From: Bog-473 sp963753115 | Lineage (GTDB): Bacteria > Actinomycetota > Acidimicrobiia > Acidimicrobiales > RAAP-2 | Assembly (NCBI GenBank): GCA_963753115.1 | Contig: CAVWBB010000021.1 | Location: forward strand, 124,001-188,000 | DNA length: 64,000 nucleotides | Direction of reading: 5' to 3' | Shown here: positions 60,371 to 64,000 of the stretch, piece by piece | Numbering within the stretch: position 1 is the stretch's first letter | Layout of the letters: every line of letters begins with the position of its first letter | Made by a program: the position numbers and the translations under genes | Notes under the pieces: generated by a model | What the model was told of the DNA's origin: nothing | Seen by the model: the letters and a program-made list of their open reading frames with translations, nothing else | The model's database searches: none

Positions 60371-61828
60371 ATGCTCGACCTCCTCTCCGGATTCGTCACC
60401 GAGCTGCGCCGCGCCGGGCTGCCCGTCTCGCTGACCGAGCACCTCGACGCCGCCGAGGCGATCAAGCACATCCCGCTGGAGGACCGAGAGGCACTGAAGT
60501 ACACGCTGGCCGCGACGCTGGTGAAGTCGTCCTCGCACTGGCGGGCCTTCGAGACCGCCTTCGAGGTGTTCTTCGCCGTGCGGACCAACCGGGCCACCGG
60601 CGAGGAGGGCGAGGAGGACGGCGAGGGTCTCGACGGCGAAACGGACGGCGAGCAGTCGGGACAGGGTGGCGCGCAGGGGCAGCGGCGCTCCTGGCAGAGC
60701 GGCGGTGGCGGCGAGGGCATGACACCCGAGGAGCTGGCCGAGATGCTCTTCAAGTCGCTGCTCTCGGCCGACGCCGGCCTCATGAACATGGTGGCCCGCA
60801 ACGCGGTGGATCGCTATGCCGGCATGGAACCAGGGCGGCCGGTCGGCGGCACCTACTACCTCTACCGCACGTTGCGGAACCTGGACCTCGACGCCGTCCT
60901 GGAGCGGTTGTTGAGCCAGGCGCAGGCGGGCGCGGCCGGTGGCTCGCTGACCGAGCTGGAGGAGCGCCTGGCCGCCGACGAGTTCAAGGCCCGGATAGAG
61001 AAGTTCCGCCGCTCGGTCGAGACGGAGATCCGCCGGCGGCTGGTCGAGGACCGCGGGGCCGAGGCGCTGGCCCGGTCCGTGCGCAAGCCGCTGCCCGAGG
61101 ACATCGACGTCATGCACGCCACCCGCGAGGAGCTGGCCGTGCTGCACCGCGTGCTCCAACCGCTGTCGCGCAAGCTGGCGGTGCGCCTGGCCCGCAAGCG
61201 CCGCCACGGGCGCAAGGGACCGCTCGACTTCCGCGCCACCATGCGGCGCTCGCTCTCGACGGGCGGGGTGCCCATTGAGCCGCGCTTCCGGCACCCGCGC
61301 CCGGCCAAGCCCGAGATCTTCGTGATCGCTGACATTTCGGGATCGGTGGCGAGCTTCGCCCGCTTCACCCTGCACCTCGTCTACGCCATTTCGTCGCAGT
61401 TCTCCAAGGTGCGCAGCTTCGTCTTCGTGGACGGGATCGATGAGGTGACCCGCTTCTTCGAGGGCGTGGTCGATCCGGCCGAGGCGGTGGCCCGCATCAA
61501 CCTCGAGGCCGACGTCATCTGGGTCGACGGGCACTCTGACTACGGGCACGCGCTGACCGAGTTCCACCGCCGCTGGGGCGACCAGGTGACCTCGCGCTCG
61601 AGCGTGATGATCCTGGGCGACGCCCGCAACAACTACCACGCGTCGGCCTCGTGGGTGGTCGAGGACCTGCAGGCCCGGGCGCGCCACGTGTACTGGTTGA
61701 ACCCCGAGCCGCGTGACTACTGGGGGTCGGGTGACTCCATCGTGGGCGAGTACGCAGCCCACTGCGACGACGTGGTGGAGTGCCGGACGTTGCGCCAGCT
61801 GGAGCACTTCGTCGGGAACCTGGCGTGA
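60371..61828 (+). CDS. VWA-domain (CoxE-like) protein
   Basis: 485 residues from ATG 60371. The N-terminal half is helical with an acidic linker (EEGEEDGEGLDGETDGEQSG, then Gln/Gly/Ser-rich). The C-terminal von Willebrand A domain of the CoxE/YehP type has the MIDAS 'VIADISGSVASFARF' (DxSxS), 'VFVDGIDEVTRFF' and 'VMILGDARNNYH'. Partner of the MoxR ATPase just upstream. Stop overlaps the histidine phosphatase (GTGA). Confidence 0.88.
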   Translation: MLDLLSGFVTELRRAGLPVSLTEHLDAAEAIKHIPLEDREALKYTLAATLVKSSSHWRAFETAFEVFFAVRTNRATGEEGEEDGEGLDGETDGEQSGQGGAQGQRRSWQSGGGGEGMTPEELAEMLFKSLLSADAGLMNMVARNAVDRYAGMEPGRPVGGTYYLYRTLRNLDLDAVLERLLSQAQAGAAGGSLTELEERLAADEFKARIEKFRRSVETEIRRRLVEDRGAEALARSVRKPLPEDIDVMHATREELAVLHRVLQPLSRKLAVRLARKRRHGRKGPLDFRATMRRSLSTGGVPIEPRFRHPRPAKPEIFVIADISGSVASFARFTLHLVYAISSQFSKVRSFVFVDGIDEVTRFFEGVVDPAEAVARINLEADVIWVDGHSDYGHALTEFHRRWGDQVTSRSSVMILGDARNNYHASASWVVEDLQARARHVYWLNPEPRDYWGSGDSIVGEYAAHCDDVVECRTLRQLEHFVGNLA

Positions 61829-62736
61829 GCGGCGTTGCTGGCGGCGAGGCCGGGGAGTCCAGCGAGCCCGGAGCGAATGAGGCGCCTGGCTACGCCGGCG
61901 TCCTGCGGATCTTCCCCCCCGAGGAGGGCGCCACGCGGATCGTGCTGATCCGGCACGGTGAGGCCGAGTGCAACCTGAACCACGTCATCGGCGGCCCGAA
62001 GGGCTGCACGGGGCTGAGCGACCTGGGGCGGCGTCAGGTGGCCGCGCTGGCCGACCGCCTCTTCGAGAGCGGCGAGCTGCGGCAGGCGACCACGCTGTAC
62101 TCCTCGGTGCTCCCGCGGGCCGTCGAGACGGCCGAGCGCCTCCGCCCCGTGGTGGGCCCGGGCCCGACGGCCCTCGGCCCGGTGCGGCAGCGCTGCGACC
62201 TCTGCGAGGTGCACCCGGGCGAGAGCGACGGCCTGGAGTGGACCGAGCTGATCGAGACCTACGGGGTGCCCGACTGGGACAACGACCCGGCCGTCCCCAT
62301 CGCGCCGGGCGGCGAGAGCTGGACGTCGTTCGTGGCCCGGGCGTCGGAAGCCGTGCGCGACATCGTGCAGGAGCACCCCGGCGAGCTGGTGGTGGCCGCC
62401 GTCCACGCCGGGGTGATCGAGGCGACCATGATCGCCTTCCTCGGGGTGGCGCCGGAGATCTACCGGCGGGGCTGGGTGCGCATTGTGCACGCCTCCATGA
62501 CCGAGTGGGAGTGGGTGCCCTCGGAGAACCGCTTCATCCTGCTGCGCTTCAACGACTGGTGCGGGGTGCCGCGGGCGCCTGAGAAGGGGCGGGTCGGGGT
62601 CGGGGTCGGGGTCAGGTGTCGCCGAGGAAGGCCTCGGGCCAGACGGTCGGGCGCACAGGCAAGCCAGGCATCCTCGATCGCCTCACGCAGGGGCTTCTTG
62701 GTGGCCGCCCGTAGATGGACGAGGACGGCGGCGTAG
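61825..62736 (+). CDS. histidine phosphatase (phosphoglycerate mutase-like) protein
   Basis: From GTG 61825, 303 residues as read. The catalytic 'IVLIRHGEAECNLNHV' (RHG), 'GLSDLGRRQVAALADRLF', 'LYSSVLPRAVETAERLRP' (second Arg), 'EWTELIETYGVPDWDNDP' and 'VVAAVHAGVIEATMIAF' (second His). The fold ends near residue 250 (62580). The last ~50 residues, after a GGGGTC repeat at 62591-62613, are Arg-rich and run antisense through the YjbR gene, so the true end may be near 62590-62615 if that repeat has an indel. Phosphatase or mutase specificity unknown. Confidence 0.8.
   Translation: MSGVAGGEAGESSEPGANEAPGYAGVLRIFPPEEGATRIVLIRHGEAECNLNHVIGGPKGCTGLSDLGRRQVAALADRLFESGELRQATTLYSSVLPRAVETAERLRPVVGPGPTALGPVRQRCDLCEVHPGESDGLEWTELIETYGVPDWDNDPAVPIAPGGESWTSFVARASEAVRDIVQEHPGELVVAAVHAGVIEATMIAFLGVAPEIYRRGWVRIVHASMTEWEWVPSENRFILLRFNDWCGVPRAPEKGRVGVGVGVRCRRGRPRARRSGAQASQASSIASRRGFLVAARRWTRTAA
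62591..62613. repeat. GGGGTC tandem hexamer repeat
   Basis: One partial (GGGTC) and three full GGGGTC units between two convergent genes. Copy-number or base errors here would alter the 3' end of the phosphatase gene. Confidence 0.8.
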
Positions 62737-63002
62737 CCGTCGAAGTGCGGGATGGTGAAGAAGCCCTTGGCCCCGGTGGCCAACAGGGCGTCCTTGTCGG
62801 CCAGGTCGGCGGTGCAGAGCGCGAGGATCGGGCCCTCGGGCGGGGTGGCGTCGCCGAAGCGCTTGAGATCAGCCTTGGAGAACGGGCGCTCCCACGCGAA
62901 AGCCTTGCCGGCGACGAACCATGTCCGATTGCCGTGCCGGGCTCCCTCGGTCACCTCGGGCAACCGGGCGATCACCTGCTCGACGTCTGCGAACGCCGCC
63001 AT
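62612..63002 (-). CDS. MmcQ/YjbR-family protein, probable frameshift near its end
   Basis: Start ATG 63002. 'VEQVIARLPEVTEGARHGNR', 'TWFVAGKAFAWERPFSKADL', 'FFTIPHFDGYAAVLVHL' and 'LREAIEDAWLACAPDRLA' match the YjbR (MmcQ, DUF419) small alpha/beta DNA-binding-like fold, usual length ~120. As sequenced the frame continues to 62460 with an unrelated tail antisense to the phosphatase gene; removing one G near 62635 gives the natural ending '...LARAFLGDT' with the stop at 62614-62612, which I use here. Function not established in the family. Confidence 0.75.
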
Positions 63003-63009
63003 GCGCGCA

Positions 63010-63015
63010 ACGCTA
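63010..63015 (-). promoter_or_regulatory. -10-like hexamer for the YjbR gene, leaderless arrangement
   Basis: TAGCGT on the minus strand, 7 nt before the ATG at 63002. Confidence 0.35.
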
Positions 63016-63101
63016 CCGCTACCGTGTATCGGTGCTCACGCCCATGCTGGTGCGCGTGTCGTTCGCGGCGTGGCCCCACGCCGAAGGCTGGGGTGTCTCT
63101 C

Positions 63102-63135
63102 CGGAAACTCTGCACACGCGTGTTTATAGTTTCCG
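63102..63135. promoter_or_regulatory. nested 34-bp dyad, operator candidate
   Basis: Outer arms CGGAAAC (63102-63108) and GTTTCCG (63129-63135) and an inner perfect palindrome ACACGCGTGT (63114-63123) share the same centre, 63118.5. A -10-like TATAGT overlaps the right arm (63125-63130). It lies in the 351-bp divergent gap (63003-63353) between the YjbR and universal stress protein genes. A plus-strand frame from GTG 63151 in this gap has no recognisable domain. Confidence 0.5.
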
Positions 63136-63353
63136 AACAAAGGCGGGGACGTGACGGAGCACCGCGCACGCCGCTTTGACGCTCGGGCGGCACCACGCCG
63201 CGTGAGCGGGGCCATGACGTCGCCGCCCCGCCCACGCGTGGTGGAGTTCTGGGAAGCGGCCCATGTGGCGCACTGGCCAACTGAGCGGGCGGATCCGAAC
63301 CGGTTCGGGTGGCCCGACTACGCTGATCGTTCCGGGCGAGAAGGGACGACGCG

Positions 63354-63785
63354 ATGTACAAGACACTGGTGGTCGGAACAGACGGCTCTCCCACTGCTGA
63401 CCAGGCGGTGCAGGCCGCGGCAGGGCTGGCCCGCTCGTTGGGCGCGGCACTGCACATCGTGACGGCCTTCCGCACGCCGCGCCCAGGTATGGGCGCGGCG
63501 GCGGGTGTGGCCATGGTCGACAGCGGCGCGGGCCAGGCCCTCGCCGAGGAGAGCGCCAAGGCGGTGGGCGAGGAGGCGATCAAGAAGTACGGGGACGGCC
63601 TCGTCGCCGAGGCGCACGGAGGACAGGGCAACGCGGACGACGTGATCCTGGCGACCGCGGTGGAGGTGGGCGCCGACCTGATCGTCGTGGGCAGCAAGGG
63701 GATGCAGCGGCGCTATCTCGGCAGTGTGCCGAACTCGGTGGCGCACGGTGCGCACTGCGCCGTGCTGGTGGTCAAGACCGACTAG
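63354..63785 (+). CDS. universal stress protein (UspA family)
   Basis: 143 residues from ATG 63354, with GAAGGGA upstream. 'TLVVGTDGSPTADQAVQAAA' at the N-terminus and the ATP-binding 'GSKGMQRRYLGSVPNSVAHG' (G-x2-G-x9-G-S/N pattern) followed by 'CAVLVV' mark the ATP-binding UspA class. Cytoplasmic dimer; responds to stress, dormancy or hypoxia in actinobacteria. Possibly controlled by the dyad at 63102-63135. Confidence 0.92.
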   Translation: MYKTLVVGTDGSPTADQAVQAAAGLARSLGAALHIVTAFRTPRPGMGAAAGVAMVDSGAGQALAEESAKAVGEEAIKKYGDGLVAEAHGGQGNADDVILATAVEVGADLIVVGSKGMQRRYLGSVPNSVAHGAHCAVLVVKTD

Positions 63786-63805
63786 TTCGCCTGGCGCCTG
63801 CATCG

Positions 63806-64000
63806 TTGGGACCCCTGCGCAAGGACTACTTCGCGGGTTCGACCGCGGCGACCTACGACGCCGACACGCAGGACTGGTTCGCTCCGGCCGTCATCGGCGC
63901 GACCGTCGACTTCCTGGCCGAGCTGGCCGGCGACGGCACCGCGCTGGAGCTTGGCATCGGCACCGGGCGCATTGCGCTCCCCCTGGCAGCACGTGGGGTG
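63806..64000 (+). CDS. class I SAM-dependent methyltransferase, cut by window edge
   Basis: 65 residues visible. 'LRKDYFAGSTAATYDAD' is the usual start of this methyltransferase type, and 'GTALELGIGTGRIALPLA' is motif I, the SAM-binding ExGxGxG loop. I propose TTG 63806 as start; no ribosome-binding site is clear and the start is uncertain. The rest lies beyond the window, so the substrate cannot be assessed. Confidence 0.75.
   Translation, partial: MGPLRKDYFAGSTAATYDADTQDWFAPAVIGATVDFLAELAGDGTALELGIGTGRIALPLAARGV

Noticed and set aside
63151..63462. A 103-codon plus-strand frame upstream of the usp gene
   Set aside because: It overlaps the usp gene in another frame, has no family resemblance and Arg/Trp-rich content.

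Overview
This is a GC-rich (clearly above 60 %) bacterial chromosome segment. Gene content and order point to an actinomycete, and I infer class Acidimicrobiia or a close relative. The reasons are the tig-clpP-clpX-folC-ndk-mreBCD-mrdA block followed by rne-rplU-rpmA-obg-proB-proA, a mycothiol-type DinB/maleylpyruvate isomerase protein, an IdeR-like DtxR regulator, a punA-type nucleoside phosphorylase, many GTG/TTG starts, and many -10-like hexamers placed so that the transcripts would be leaderless. The lineage is inference; no rRNA is present.

Layout. (1) 1-5.9 kb: a truncated DHA2 MFS exporter, a DUF3089 hydrolase with frameshifts, an orphan ParA with a small CxxC protein, a second DHA2 exporter and tRNA-Pro(UGG). 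(2) 6-24.4 kb is an accessory stretch. It holds a wrecked ctaD, a collagen-like membrane protein, a patatin lipase, a broken STAS gene and an enolase-superfamily enzyme. A four-gene TPP-enzyme / membrane protein / gluconate-2-dehydrogenase subunit 3 / GMC oxidoreductase operon follows, broken by many frame changes. Next come a hemerythrin, a TetR repressor divergent from an SDR / unknown / HPP / GH15 / membrane-protein operon, and a ruined Sco gene. (3) 24.8-35.6 kb: a CoA-disulfide-reductase/rhodanese fusion divergent from an Rrf2 regulator, a beta-propeller lipid-anchored or membrane-anchored protein, a HAD hydrolase, a cyclase fused to a catalytically dead hydrolase domain, a D-aminoacylase-like enzyme and a 51-residue zinc-ribbon protein. 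(4) 35.7-62.7 kb is core: protein folding and proteolysis (tig, clpP, clpX), folate (folC), nucleotides (ndk, PNP), elongasome (mreBCD, mrdA), tRNA/rRNA processing and ribosome genes (radical SAM pair, rne, rplU, rpmA, obg), proline synthesis (proBA), then a MoxR/VWA pair and a histidine phosphatase. A copper amine oxidase / DtxR / amidohydrolase operon is inserted between rpmA and obg. (5) The end holds a YjbR-type protein, a universal stress protein and the start of a methyltransferase.

Two points colour the whole annotation. First, several genes have frame changes although their protein sequence is otherwise well conserved. One is mrdA, normally essential, so base-calling or assembly error is a serious possibility. 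ctaD and the Sco gene also carry nonsense substitutions, which fits real decay better. Second, at least a dozen genes lack a Shine-Dalgarno sequence and instead have a TANNNT hexamer 6-9 nt before the start codon, which predicts leaderless mRNAs. I found no insertion sequence, integrase, CRISPR array or rRNA.
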